From the NCBI GenBank assembly GCA_963204815.1, contig CAUJHQ010000188.1, forward strand, positions 1 to 36,918: a stretch of DNA of 36,918 bases, written 5' to 3'. Source of the DNA: Pseudomonadota bacterium. Its GTDB lineage: Bacteria; Pseudomonadota; Gammaproteobacteria; Burkholderiales; Burkholderiaceae_C. This document shows, one piece after another, positions 1 to 7,086 of the stretch; positions within the stretch are counted from its first letter, which is position 1; every line of letters starts with the position of its first letter. A model generated the notes under the pieces. It had not been told where the DNA came from. It saw nothing but the letters and a program-made list of their open reading frames with translations, and did no database searches. Both the position numbers and the translations under genes were made by a program.

Positions 1-402
1 CGGGTCCTCGATCAGCGCCGGGATGCGGCGCGCGCGCAGGCGCAGCAGGCGGAACACCGGCAGGTCCTCGCCATGCACCGAGAACAGGATGTTGCGGAAG
101 AGGATGAACGCGACGCGCACGTTGCGCGCCGGCTTGCCGCCGGCGTCGCCCTCGATCAGGAAGTCGCTGCGGATGTGCAGCGCGCCGTTGTCCTCTTCGT
201 AGAAGCGGGCCGATTCCTCGAGGTCGTCGTCGACGATGTCGTCGGGGATCGAGAGCTCGAAGCGGCTGGCGACCCAGCCCTTCTCCTCGGGCGTCGGCGC
301 CTCGAGGTCGACCCACACCGGCTTGACGTGCGTCAGGTCCTGGGCGCTGGCGATCTCTTCCTGGAACAGCCGGCCGTTGGCCAGCGTGAAGACGTTGAGC
401 AT
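1..402 (-). CDS. corA: CorA-family divalent cation transporter, N-terminal part (cut by window edge)
   Basis: This frame gives 134 residues from an ATG at 402 and runs off the left edge. It begins MLNVFTLANGRLFQEE and continues with VWVDLEAPTPEEKGW, an N-terminal pattern I recognise from betaproteobacterial CorA-like Mg2+/Co2+ transporters. Only the acidic cytoplasmic alpha/beta domain is visible. The two C-terminal membrane helices and the GMN motif that would prove the family lie outside the window. It is transcribed away from the kinase gene at 594-3164, with a strong hairpin and a -10-like box between them. The family call is fairly sure; the transported ion is not shown by the sequence. 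Confidence 0.8.
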   Translation of the reverse strand, partial: MLNVFTLANGRLFQEEIASAQDLTHVKPVWVDLEAPTPEEKGWVASRFELSIPDDIVDDDLEESARFYEEDNGALHIRSDFLIEGDAGGKPARNVRVAFILFRNILFSVHGEDLPVFRLLRLRARRIPALIEDP

Positions 403-529
403 GCGACGCGTGAAAGGGGGTGTGACGGGGCAGTCGGGAGACCGTCGCACGCCGGCCGCATGCCGGGGCGGACGGTCACCGAGGGTGGCTCTGGTCCAAG
501 GCCTCTTCTCCGGAGAACGGGCGCGGCGG

Positions 530-538
530 ATTATTGCA
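530..538 (-). promoter_or_regulatory. Possible extended -10 box for the CorA gene
   Basis: On the minus strand the sequence reads TGCAATAAT, a TGn followed by AATAAT (5 of 6 to TATAAT). It lies about 130 bases before the CorA start codon and just after the terminator hairpin. No good -35 box is visible at the right distance, so this is a weak call. The rest of 403-550 shows nothing else I recognise. Confidence 0.3.
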
Positions 539-550
539 TCGCGCAAGCAG

Positions 551-573
551 AAGGCCGCCCGTCGGGCGGCCTT
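551..573 (-). terminator. Hairpin terminator after the LOV/PAS histidine kinase gene
   Basis: AAGGCCGCCC and GGGCGGCCTT form a perfect 10-bp stem with a 3-base loop, about 20 bases after the kinase stop codon. On the minus strand the stem is followed by TTCTGCTT, a poor U-tract. Its place directly after the kinase operon and before the CorA promoter region fits a terminator. Confidence 0.7.
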
Positions 574-593
574 CGCGGCGGGCGCGCGCGGGG

Positions 594-3164
594 TCAGCCC
601 GGCACGGTCTCGGCGGCCGCGGCCAGCGGCAGCCAGAGGGTCACGCTGGTGCCCTTGCCGAGCGTGCTGGTGACGTCGACGCGGCCGCCCTGCAGCTCGA
701 CGATCTCCTTCACCAGGCTCATGCCCAGGCCGGTGCCCGGGATGTTGCCCGAGGGGTCGGCGCGGTAGAAGCGCTCGAACACGCGCGCCAGCTGCTCCGG
801 GCTCATGCCGATGCCGCGGTCGGTGACGCGCAGGCCCACCGCGGGCTCGCCACGCAGCTCGCCGCTCTGCGTGGTGACGAGGATCGTGCCGCCGTCGGGC
901 GAGTACTTCACCGCGTTCGAGATCACGTTGGTGAGCGCGCGGTTGGTCTTCTCCGGGTCGACGTGGAGCACGCAGTCCGGGTGCGCGATGTCGATCTGCA
1001 GGTCGTGCCGCCCCTCGATGGCCAGCGGCCCGGCCGCCTGCGTCACCAGGCTGTCGAGGCGGCAGGCTTCGCGCTTCAGGTCCTTGCCCTGGCGCGCCTC
1101 GATGCGCGCCAGGTCGAGCAGCTCGTTGACCATGTTGATCAGCAGCGACGCCTGGCGGTGGATGGTCTCCAGCATGTCGCGCCGCTTCTCGTCGGGCACC
1201 GGGCGGCGCAGCAGCAGCTCGGTGAAGCCGTAGACGCTGACCATCGGCGTGCGCAGCTCGTGCGCGGCGGTGGTGAGGAACTCGCTCTTCATGCGGTCGA
1301 CCTCGGTCTCGCGCGTGATGTCGCGGAAGAACAGGATCGTCTCGCCGGTGCCGTCGTGCGTGCGGCGCGCCATGCGGGCGATCATGCGGCGCTCGGGGCG
1401 CTGCAGCTGCAGCAGGTCGGGCACCTCGCTCGCGTCCTCCAGCGCCTGCGCGGTCGGCGTGTACGGCAGCGCCGGGTCGCAGAGGGCGCCGACCGCGCGG
1501 TCGAAGTCCTCCAGCGTCACGGTGTCGGCGGCGGCGCCGAGGAACAGCCCGGTCATCGCGTGGAAGGCGCGGTTGCCGTAGACCAGGCGGCCTTCGCGGT
1601 CGAAGACGACGAAGCCGTCCGGACTGAGGTCGAACACCGCGTTCAGGCGCGCGCTGCGCTCGGCGATGGCCATGCGCGAGCGTTCGCGCTCGGTGACGTC
1701 GGTGATGACGCCCACGTAGTGGCGGATCGTGCTGCCGTCTTCGTCGACCGGCGCGATCGCGAGCTCGTTGAAGAACAGCGAGCCGTCCTTGCGGTAGTTG
1801 CGCAGCACGACCTGCGTGCTGCGGCCGTCGGCCACGGCGGCGCGCAGTTCGGCGATCTCGGGCTGCGCCGTGTCGTCGCGCTGCAGGAAGCCGCAGTTGC
1901 GGCCGATCGCCTCGCCGGGTTCGTAGCCGGTGATGCGGTAGAAGGCCGGGTTGGCGTAGAAGACCGGGCTGCCGGGCAGCGACATGTCGCTGATGACGAC
2001 GCCGTTCGTCGTGCACTCGAGCGCGCGGCTGAACAGGTTCATCATCGAGCTCGCCATGCGCTGCTCGGTCATGTCGCGCAGCAGCGCGGCGTAGCGCACG
2101 CCCTCGGCCGTCTCGGTGCGCGACAGCGATATCTCCGCCGGGAACTCGGTGCCGTCGTGGCGCCGCGCCATGATCTCGAATCGCGCCACGTGGGTCTGGC
2201 TGGCGCGCATGTACAGGCCGGCGAGCGTGCGCGATTCGATCTCGTCGCGCGTGAGCCCGGGCACCAGCTCTTCGAGCGGGCGGCCCATCGCGTCTTCCGG
2301 CTCGAGGCCGAAGACGCTGCGCACGCCCGGGTTGACGAGGCCGATGCGGCCGCCGCCACCGAGCCCGAGGATGACGTCGGGCACCGCGTTCAGCAGCGCA
2401 TGGGTGCGCGTCTCGGCGGTGCCGAGCGCCGCCATCTGCATGTGCAGCGTGGCCGAGGCGTCGTTCAGCGCCTCGGTGAGCTCGGCCACCTCGCGGCTGC
2501 CGGCAGGCCGGTCGAGACGGGCGCCGGGCTGGCGCACGATCTCGCCGGAGAAGTCGGCCAGCCGGTGCAGCGGCGCCAGCGCGCGCAGCACGAACGCATA
2601 GACGGCGCCGATCGTGACGAGGCCGGCCAGCACGATCGCCAGCACGGCATCCAGGCGCAGCGGCTGCAGCGGCCCGCGTTCCTGTTCGAGCGCGAAGGCG
2701 ACGCCGAAGCGGCCCAGGCGGCCGGCCGGCGTCCAGGACTGCACGGCGTCCTGGCCGTCGAGCACGAGGTGGCGCGTGGCGCGCGCGCCGTCCGGCGGCA
2801 ACGGCGCGCCGCGCGGCGCGTACTCGGCCGTGACGCGGCCTTCGGCCACGTGGTGCAGCGCCAGCAGCGGGGCGCCGTCGGCGCCGACGATGTCGATGCG
2901 CAGCACGCCGGGCAGGCCGGCGAGGTCGCGCACCGCGGTCGCCAGCGCCGCGGTGTCGCCGGACTCCAGCGCCACGATGCCGGCGTTGGCGGCGCTGCGG
3001 GCGATGGCCGAGGCCCAGCGCACGCCGGCGTCGTGGGCGACGTCGTCCAGGCGCGTCGTCGACAGCTGGTAGAGCAGCGTCGTCGTCAGCGCCGTGATGA
3101 CGGCCAGCAGCAGCAGCAGCTGGTGGCGCAGCCGGCGCGGCCAGAGCCGGCCTGGCGCGTTCAC
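594..3164 (-). CDS. Membrane-bound PAS/LOV-PAS sensor histidine kinase
   Basis: 856 residues. An N-terminal membrane helix (about 14-34), a periplasmic stretch and a second helix (about 172-195) are followed by a HAMP-like linker. Three PAS domains come next (about 252-370, 375-495, 500-620), then HisKA with AAHELRTP (His635) and an HATPase domain with N-box Asn750, DRGIGM and GTGLGM. The second PAS domain looks like a LOV domain: it has GRNCGFLQ with Cys424, NYRKDG (Asn456) and FFNEL (Asn466), the flavin contacts and photo-adduct Cys of blue-light receptors. The usual Arg after the Cys is Gly, and the usual Gln in the last strand is Ile487. The start overlaps the receiver gene's stop by ATGA, so the two are translationally coupled, and that receiver is the likely partner. 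Kinase function is sure; light sensing is inference. Confidence 0.93.
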   Translation of the reverse strand: MNAPGRLWPRRLRHQLLLLLAVITALTTTLLYQLSTTRLDDVAHDAGVRWASAIARSAANAGIVALESGDTAALATAVRDLAGLPGVLRIDIVGADGAPLLALHHVAEGRVTAEYAPRGAPLPPDGARATRHLVLDGQDAVQSWTPAGRLGRFGVAFALEQERGPLQPLRLDAVLAIVLAGLVTIGAVYAFVLRALAPLHRLADFSGEIVRQPGARLDRPAGSREVAELTEALNDASATLHMQMAALGTAETRTHALLNAVPDVILGLGGGGRIGLVNPGVRSVFGLEPEDAMGRPLEELVPGLTRDEIESRTLAGLYMRASQTHVARFEIMARRHDGTEFPAEISLSRTETAEGVRYAALLRDMTEQRMASSMMNLFSRALECTTNGVVISDMSLPGSPVFYANPAFYRITGYEPGEAIGRNCGFLQRDDTAQPEIAELRAAVADGRSTQVVLRNYRKDGSLFFNELAIAPVDEDGSTIRHYVGVITDVTERERSRMAIAERSARLNAVFDLSPDGFVVFDREGRLVYGNRAFHAMTGLFLGAAADTVTLEDFDRAVGALCDPALPYTPTAQALEDASEVPDLLQLQRPERRMIARMARRTHDGTGETILFFRDITRETEVDRMKSEFLTTAAHELRTPMVSVYGFTELLLRRPVPDEKRRDMLETIHRQASLLINMVNELLDLARIEARQGKDLKREACRLDSLVTQAAGPLAIEGRHDLQIDIAHPDCVLHVDPEKTNRALTNVISNAVKYSPDGGTILVTTQSGELRGEPAVGLRVTDRGIGMSPEQLARVFERFYRADPSGNIPGTGLGMSLVKEIVELQGGRVDVTSTLGKGTSVTLWLPLAAAAETVPG

Positions 3165-3532
3165 GCCGTCTCCAGCAGCCGCTCGATCGTTTCGATCAGC
3201 TGCAGCGGGCTGAAGGGCTTGACGAGGTACTCGTCGGCGCCGGCCGCCTGGCCGGCGTCGCGGTCGCGCGCCTGGCCGCGGGCGGTCAGCAGCACCACCT
3301 TCATGTGCTTCGTCGCCGGGTCGCTCTTCAGGCGCTGGCAGACCTGCAGGCCGTCGAGCTCGCCGGGCATCATCACGTCCAGCAGCACGAGGTCGGGGTG
3401 CACCGCCTGCGCCAGGCGCAGGCCGTAGGCGCCGTCGCTCGCCTCGTGGATCTCGTAGGCCTCGAACTCCAGCGTCATGCGGATCAGCTTGCGGATGTCG
3501 GCCTGGTCTTCGACGATGAGCACGCGTTTCAT
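3161..3532 (-). CDS. Single-domain response regulator (CheY-like receiver)
   Basis: 123 residues, a receiver domain only with no output domain. The acidic pair is at VEDQ (9-10), the phospho-acceptor is Asp52 in LLDVMMPG, the switch Thr lies in LLTARG, and the conserved Lys is Lys105 in LVKPFS. The start is set by a clear Shine-Dalgarno (GAAGGAGA) before the ATG; longer readings in this frame run into the pseudokinase gene and lack support. It overlaps the LOV/PAS kinase by 4 bases and lies 50 bases after the pseudokinase gene, so it probably takes phosphate from that kinase. It may pass it on to the nearby Hpt domain or act by protein contact. Confidence 0.93.
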   Translation of the reverse strand: MKRVLIVEDQADIRKLIRMTLEFEAYEIHEASDGAYGLRLAQAVHPDLVLLDVMMPGELDGLQVCQRLKSDPATKHMKVVLLTARGQARDRDAGQAAGADEYLVKPFSPLQLIETIERLLETA

Positions 3533-3582
3533 CGTGGTCTCCTTCAGTGAACTCGGGGTCGGGTGAGGGGTGGGCGGCGCGC

Positions 3583-4689
3583 TCAGGCAGCGGCGCCGCG
3601 GTTGCGGGCGCGCGCCATCAGGGCGGCGAGGTCGCGCGCGTACTGCTGCGCCTGCGCGATGTCGAGCTGGGTGTGGTCGTCGCGGTGCGGGGCGCCGGTG
3701 GGCAGGTCGATGAGGAAGTGGCTGACGCCGTCTTCGTCCTCCTCGCGCAGCGCGCCGCCGTGCAGCGACACGATGTGCTGGCACAGCTTGAAGCCGATCT
3801 GGTCGCGCGCGTCGCGGCGCGGCGCCGGCGCCGCCTTGCCGCGCGCCGGGGTGGCATGCGGCAGCTCGATGGCGTCGCTCTGCCGGCTCGCGAAGACGCC
3901 GCAGTCGCGGAACACGATCAGCGCGCGCGGTCCCATCTGGCGGTGCTCGATCTCCAGCGTCACGCCGGGGCGGCCGCTGCGCACCGCGCTTTCCAGGCAC
4001 TCCAGGAAGACGCGGCGCAGCCAGTGCTCGCTGCCGTACAGGGTGGCCAGGCTGCCAGCGTCGCCCTGGGCGCGGAAGCGCACCTTCACCGAACGGTCGA
4101 TCGCCATCGGCTCGATCTCGGCCCACACGCTCTGCAGCAGCGGCCAGAGCTCGATGCGGTCGGTCGCGAAGAGCGCACCGCTGCCCCAGAGCTCGGCCAT
4201 GTCGACCAGCTTGTCGAGCACGCGGGTGAGTTCGGCCACGGTGTCGACGAGCGCGTCGGTCTCGTGGCCGCCACCGTGCGGGCGCGCCACCTGCAGCGCC
4301 TTGGCGGTGGCGGCGAGCGGGTCGCGCAGGTCGGAACGGATCACCTGCATCAGGTTGTCGTAGGCGCTGCCGTCGCCGCCATCGTCGGCGATCAGCACGA
4401 AGGCGTCGTCGCGCGCCAGCCCGGGCAGCACGCGGCAGTTCAGTTCGGTCGGCACGCCGGCCTGATGGCCGGTGCCGGACGCGGCGATCGCGCTGACGGC
4501 GCGCGGCGCCTGGCCGGCCACCGTGGCAGCGACTGCCTTGGACAGGTCCGGGTCGTAGAGCTTGCGGCCCGGCACGAGGCCGGTGCGTACCGAGGCCGTG
4601 CCGTTGGCGTAGCGCACGACGCCGTCGCGCTGGACCCAGAGCAGGCCCGACTTCATGTTCTCGAGGAGTTCGGCGAGGGAGGAGTGCAT
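3583..4689 (-). CDS. PAS-histidine-kinase-like protein without phospho-acceptor His (probable pseudokinase)
   Basis: 368 residues, no membrane helix. A PAS-like segment at about 5-100 (LLENMKSGLLWVQRDG) is followed by a HisKA-like helix. Where kinases have HELRTPL this protein reads SDLRDPL, with Ser119 in place of the His. The ATPase-like domain keeps the overall order but is worn: the N-box reads ECLESAV with no Asn, the G1 region is RDCGV, and the G2 region reads GFKLCQHIVSLHGG. It therefore probably cannot autophosphorylate and may not bind ATP. It is the first gene of an apparent operon with the receiver and the LOV/PAS kinase, after an AT-rich upstream region. A role as a scaffold or dominant partner of that kinase is inference. 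Confidence 0.85.
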   Translation of the reverse strand: MHSSLAELLENMKSGLLWVQRDGVVRYANGTASVRTGLVPGRKLYDPDLSKAVAATVAGQAPRAVSAIAASGTGHQAGVPTELNCRVLPGLARDDAFVLIADDGGDGSAYDNLMQVIRSDLRDPLAATAKALQVARPHGGGHETDALVDTVAELTRVLDKLVDMAELWGSGALFATDRIELWPLLQSVWAEIEPMAIDRSVKVRFRAQGDAGSLATLYGSEHWLRRVFLECLESAVRSGRPGVTLEIEHRQMGPRALIVFRDCGVFASRQSDAIELPHATPARGKAAPAPRRDARDQIGFKLCQHIVSLHGGALREEDEDGVSHFLIDLPTGAPHRDDHTQLDIAQAQQYARDLAALMARARNRGAAA

Positions 4690-4721
4690 GGTGTGGCTCC
4701 GTTTGCCGTAGTTTGCATCTT

Positions 4722-4729
4722 TATCATTT
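4722..4729 (-). promoter_or_regulatory. AAATGATA element upstream of the pseudokinase gene (possible promoter part)
   Basis: The 146 bases between the pseudokinase and the receiver-Hpt gene are much more AT-rich than their surroundings. They contain AAATGATAAAG reading toward the pseudokinase, about 33 bases before its ATG. The same 8 bases occur in the same orientation before the HD-GYP gene (6218-6225). GATAAA could serve as a -10 box; no clear -35 box is seen. Confidence 0.3.
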
Positions 4730-4835
4730 TTGCGCCAGTGAGAAAGTCACGTACTAGCATTTCGTGAGGGCCTGGCCCGATGCGCCACGCCGGCGGCCCG
4801 GCTGCCGGGCGGGCAGCCAGGTGAACCGGCGGGGA

Positions 4836-5552
4836 TCAGCGCGCCAGCGGCGCGAGCAGGCTGCGCAGGCGCGCCCAGGCCGCGGGGGCGCGGGCGCGGT
4901 CGCCTTCGGCGGCGAGGGCTTCGAGCGCGGCGGCGGCGACGCTGGCGTCGTCGTGGCCCAGCGTCTGCAGCACCGACTTCAGGCTGTGCGCCAGCCGGCG
5001 CAGCGCCGGCAGGTCGGCCGCCGCCTCGGCGCTGTCGCCCTGGCGCAGGTCGAGCGTGAACTGGCCGTAGCAGGCGTCGCTGAAGGCTTCGTAGAGCGCG
5101 CGGTCGCCGCCGAAGTGGCGCGCGACCACGTCCGCCGGCACCGGTGGCGGCGCCGGCTGGGGCGGCGGCGGCGGCGCGGCGTCGAGGGCGCGCTGCACGC
5201 AGCCTTCCAGCGCCGCCAGCGAGGCCGGCTTGGAGATCACGTCGTCGACACCCAGCGCCTCGAGCTGGGCGCGCCGCTCGGCCGAGATGCCGGCGCTGAA
5301 GGCGGCCAGGCGAGCGCCCTGGCGGCGCACGGGGTCGGCGGCCAGCGCCTGCAGCAGCGCCATGCCGCTGCCGTCGGGCAGCATCAGGTCGCTGATGACC
5401 AGCCGCAGCGGGCCGCCGGCGAGCACCGCCTCGGCCTCGGCCAGCGAGCCGGCCTCGACGAGCTCGATCGGCAGCTCCTCGAGCGCCATGGCGACGAAGC
5501 GGCGGATCGAGGCGTCGTCCTCGACCAGCAGCACGCGCGGCAGCGCGCTCAC
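4836..5552 (-). CDS. Receiver-Hpt fusion phosphotransfer protein
   Basis: 238 residues from a GTG that overlaps the upstream gene's stop (GTGA). The frame stays open further upstream, but that region is the other gene's coding sequence. Residues 5-122 are a receiver: EDD (11-13), Asp55 in ISDLMLPDG, Ser in AFSAG and Lys108 in VISKPAS. A Pro-rich linker (about 126-140) leads to an Hpt domain with LAHSLKS and phospho-His189 at 185-235. Such proteins can move phosphate between a kinase, their own Asp and His, and a final receiver. The large plus-strand kinase at 7898-10405 and the LOV/PAS kinase both lack an Hpt domain, so this protein could serve either. There is no DNA-binding domain. Confidence 0.9.
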   Translation of the reverse strand: MSALPRVLLVEDDASIRRFVAMALEELPIELVEAGSLAEAEAVLAGGPLRLVISDLMLPDGSGMALLQALAADPVRRQGARLAAFSAGISAERRAQLEALGVDDVISKPASLAALEGCVQRALDAAPPPPPQPAPPPVPADVVARHFGGDRALYEAFSDACYGQFTLDLRQGDSAEAAADLPALRRLAHSLKSVLQTLGHDDASVAAAALEALAAEGDRARAPAAWARLRSLLAPLAR

Positions 5553-6172
5553 GCCGGGGCCAGCGCGTCGCGCAGCAGCGGCGGCAGCGCGGTCACGAGG
5601 TCGGGTTTGTGCACCACCGGCACGCCTTCGAGCGCGAAGGCGTAGGGCGCCCGCTGCGCGGCGTCGAGCGAGGTGACGACGATCAGGCGGCAGCCGCTGA
5701 ACTGCGGGTGCGAGCGCAGGCTGGTGATCAGCGTGGCGCCGTCGATGCCGGGCAGCAGGATGTCGACGATCAGCACCTGCGGCTTGAGCTGGCCGACCAT
5801 CGCGAGGCCGGCGATGCCGTCGTCGGCGACCTGCAGTTCCAGCCCCGGGAACTGCTGCTTCAGCAGCAGCGAGACCAGGTTCTGGTAGTGGGTGGAATCC
5901 TCGATCAGCAGCACGCGGGGCGGCAGCGCAGCGCCGGCGCGCGCGGGCGCCGGCAACGGGCTGCGCGCGCCGGCACCCTGGCGCGATTCGCGCCAGCGCT
6001 GCACCGATTCGCGCGAGATGCGGCGGTGGCCGCCGGGCGTCTTCCAGGCGTCGAGCTCGCCGCGGTCGACCATCAGCTGCACCGAACGCACGGCCATGCC
6101 GAGCAGGCGCGCCACCTCCAGCGTGCTGTAGTGGTCGGCGGCGGGCGCCGGGGTCGTGGGGGTGTCGGCCAT
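5549..6172 (-). CDS. Excisionase/MerR-type DNA-binding domain fused to a receiver
   Basis: 207 residues from the ATG at 6172. An in-frame start at 6235 would add 21 residues without known similarity. Residues 15-60 (YSTLEVARLLGMAVRSVQ, then TPGGHRRISRESVQRW) are a winged helix-turn-helix of the excisionase/MerR type. A Pro/Ala linker leads to a receiver (86-205) with IEDS, Asp137 in IVDILLPG, Thr167 and Lys189 in VVHKPD. The order DNA-binding first, receiver second is the reverse of most response regulators. It overlaps the receiver-Hpt gene by GTGA and is divergent from the HD-GYP gene, so it may regulate the shared intergenic region. No convincing Shine-Dalgarno precedes the start. Confidence 0.9.
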   Translation of the reverse strand: MADTPTTPAPAADHYSTLEVARLLGMAVRSVQLMVDRGELDAWKTPGGHRRISRESVQRWRESRQGAGARSPLPAPARAGAALPPRVLLIEDSTHYQNLVSLLLKQQFPGLELQVADDGIAGLAMVGQLKPQVLIVDILLPGIDGATLITSLRSHPQFSGCRLIVVTSLDAAQRAPYAFALEGVPVVHKPDLVTALPPLLRDALAPA

Positions 6173-6217
6173 TGAGCAATTCTGCCGAATATCAGTGGGC
6201 CGTGGCCGTCGACTTAC

Positions 6218-6245
6218 AAATGATAGAAGCGACATCCATGATAAT
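6218..6245 (+). promoter_or_regulatory. Divergent intergenic region: AAATGATA element and GATAAT box
   Basis: The region between the MerR-type regulator gene and the HD-GYP gene is locally AT-rich. It holds AAATGATA (6218-6225), shared with the pseudokinase upstream region, and GATAAT (6240-6245), a -10-like box. If the latter is used, transcription would begin near 6252, after the ATG at 6238. That supports translation from the TTG at 6274. Confidence 0.3.
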
Positions 6246-6261
6246 TCAACGGCACCACCCC

Positions 6262-6266
6262 AGGAG
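6262..6266 (+). promoter_or_regulatory. Shine-Dalgarno AGGAG that favours a TTG start for the HD-GYP gene
   Basis: AGGAG lies 7 bases before an in-frame TTG at 6274. The upstream ATG codons at 6172 and 6238 have no comparable ribosome binding site, so this site decides the start chosen here. Confidence 0.5.
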
Positions 6267-6273
6267 CCCGCCC

Positions 6274-7086
6274 TTGTCCCCCCCGCCCCCGACCGCCCTC
6301 GTCGACGACACCGCCTCGCGGAGCTTCGACGCGGCCGCCGGCGCGCAGATGGAGTTCATGCTGCGCGACCTGGGTCGCATGTACCGCGAGCGCAACGAGG
6401 CGCTGAAGGAAGTGACGCGCGCCCACCACGACGCGCTGTTCCGGCTGGCGCTGGCCGCCGAGTACCGCGACGACGACACCGGCGAGCACATCGTGCGCAT
6501 GGGGTTCGGCGCCGAGGCGCTCGCGCTGGCCGCCGGCGAGGACGCGGCCTGGGCGGCGATGCTGCGCAAGGCGGCGCCGATGCACGACATCGGCAAGATC
6601 GGCATCCCCGACGCCGTCCTGAAGAAGCCCGGCCAGCTCACCGACCCCGAGCGCGACGTGATGCGCCGCCACCCCGAGATCGGCGCCGGCATCCTGGGGC
6701 AGTCACGCATCCCGCTGTTCAAGCTGGCGGCGGAGGTCTCGCTCACCCACCACGAGCGCTGGGACGGCGCCGGCTACCCGCACGGCCTGGCCGCCGAGGC
6801 GATCCCGCTGTCGGGCCGCATCGTCGCGATCTGCGACTTCTTCGACGCGCTGACGATGGACCGCTGCTACCGCCCCGCCTTTTCCGACGAGCGTGCGCTG
6901 TCGATGCTGGCCGCCGAGAGCGGCCGCGCCTTCGACCCGCGCCTGGTCGCCCTCTTCATCGCCCACGCCGCCGAGCTGATGGCGCTGCGCGACCGCGTGA
7001 ACGCGCGCGGCGCCAGCTTCGTCGACCTCGTCGACGGCCCCGCCGCGCTCGACCGCCTGGCCCCCACTTCCGGAGCAAGCCTGTGA
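6274..7086 (+). CDS. HD-GYP domain protein (probable cyclic-di-GMP phosphodiesterase)
   Basis: 270 residues from a TTG with a good AGGAG; starts at 6238 (ATG) or 6172 are possible but have no Shine-Dalgarno. A helical N-terminus (about 25-55) precedes the HD-GYP domain. Visible motifs are LAAEYRDDDTGEH, the metal-binding HDIGKIGIPD (His104-Asp105), LTHHERWDGAGYP (about 157-169, with GYP intact) and AICDFFDALTMDR. Family members hydrolyse cyclic-di-GMP, and the main metal ligands are present. No receiver is attached, unlike many relatives, so control may come through the nearby separate receivers. The following solute-binding protein gene overlaps by GTGA, which points to an operon. Confidence 0.9.
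   Translation: MSPPPPTALVDDTASRSFDAAAGAQMEFMLRDLGRMYRERNEALKEVTRAHHDALFRLALAAEYRDDDTGEHIVRMGFGAEALALAAGEDAAWAAMLRKAAPMHDIGKIGIPDAVLKKPGQLTDPERDVMRRHPEIGAGILGQSRIPLFKLAAEVSLTHHERWDGAGYPHGLAAEAIPLSGRIVAICDFFDALTMDRCYRPAFSDERALSMLAAESGRAFDPRLVALFIAHAAELMALRDRVNARGASFVDLVDGPAALDRLAPTSGASL

Noticed and set aside
534..3428. Very long open frame on the plus strand opposite the LOV/PAS kinase gene, and similar ones opposite other genes
   Set aside because: It is a by-product of high GC codon use: Arg/Ala/His/Gln-rich, no domain, and the opposite strand holds a protein with clear motifs.
3533..4126. N-terminal extension of the lone receiver into the pseudokinase gene
   Set aside because: The extra residues are Arg/Pro/Ala-rich shadow sequence, and a strong Shine-Dalgarno marks the ATG at 3532.
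4738..4750. GTGA-N5-TCAC inverted repeat before the pseudokinase gene, like a CRP site
   Set aside because: CRP sites have a 6-base spacer and outer T/A bases; here the spacer is 5 and the outer bases do not match.
4796..4810. Small GC hairpin after the receiver-Hpt gene
   Set aside because: Only a 6-bp stem and no T-run, so termination is not supported.
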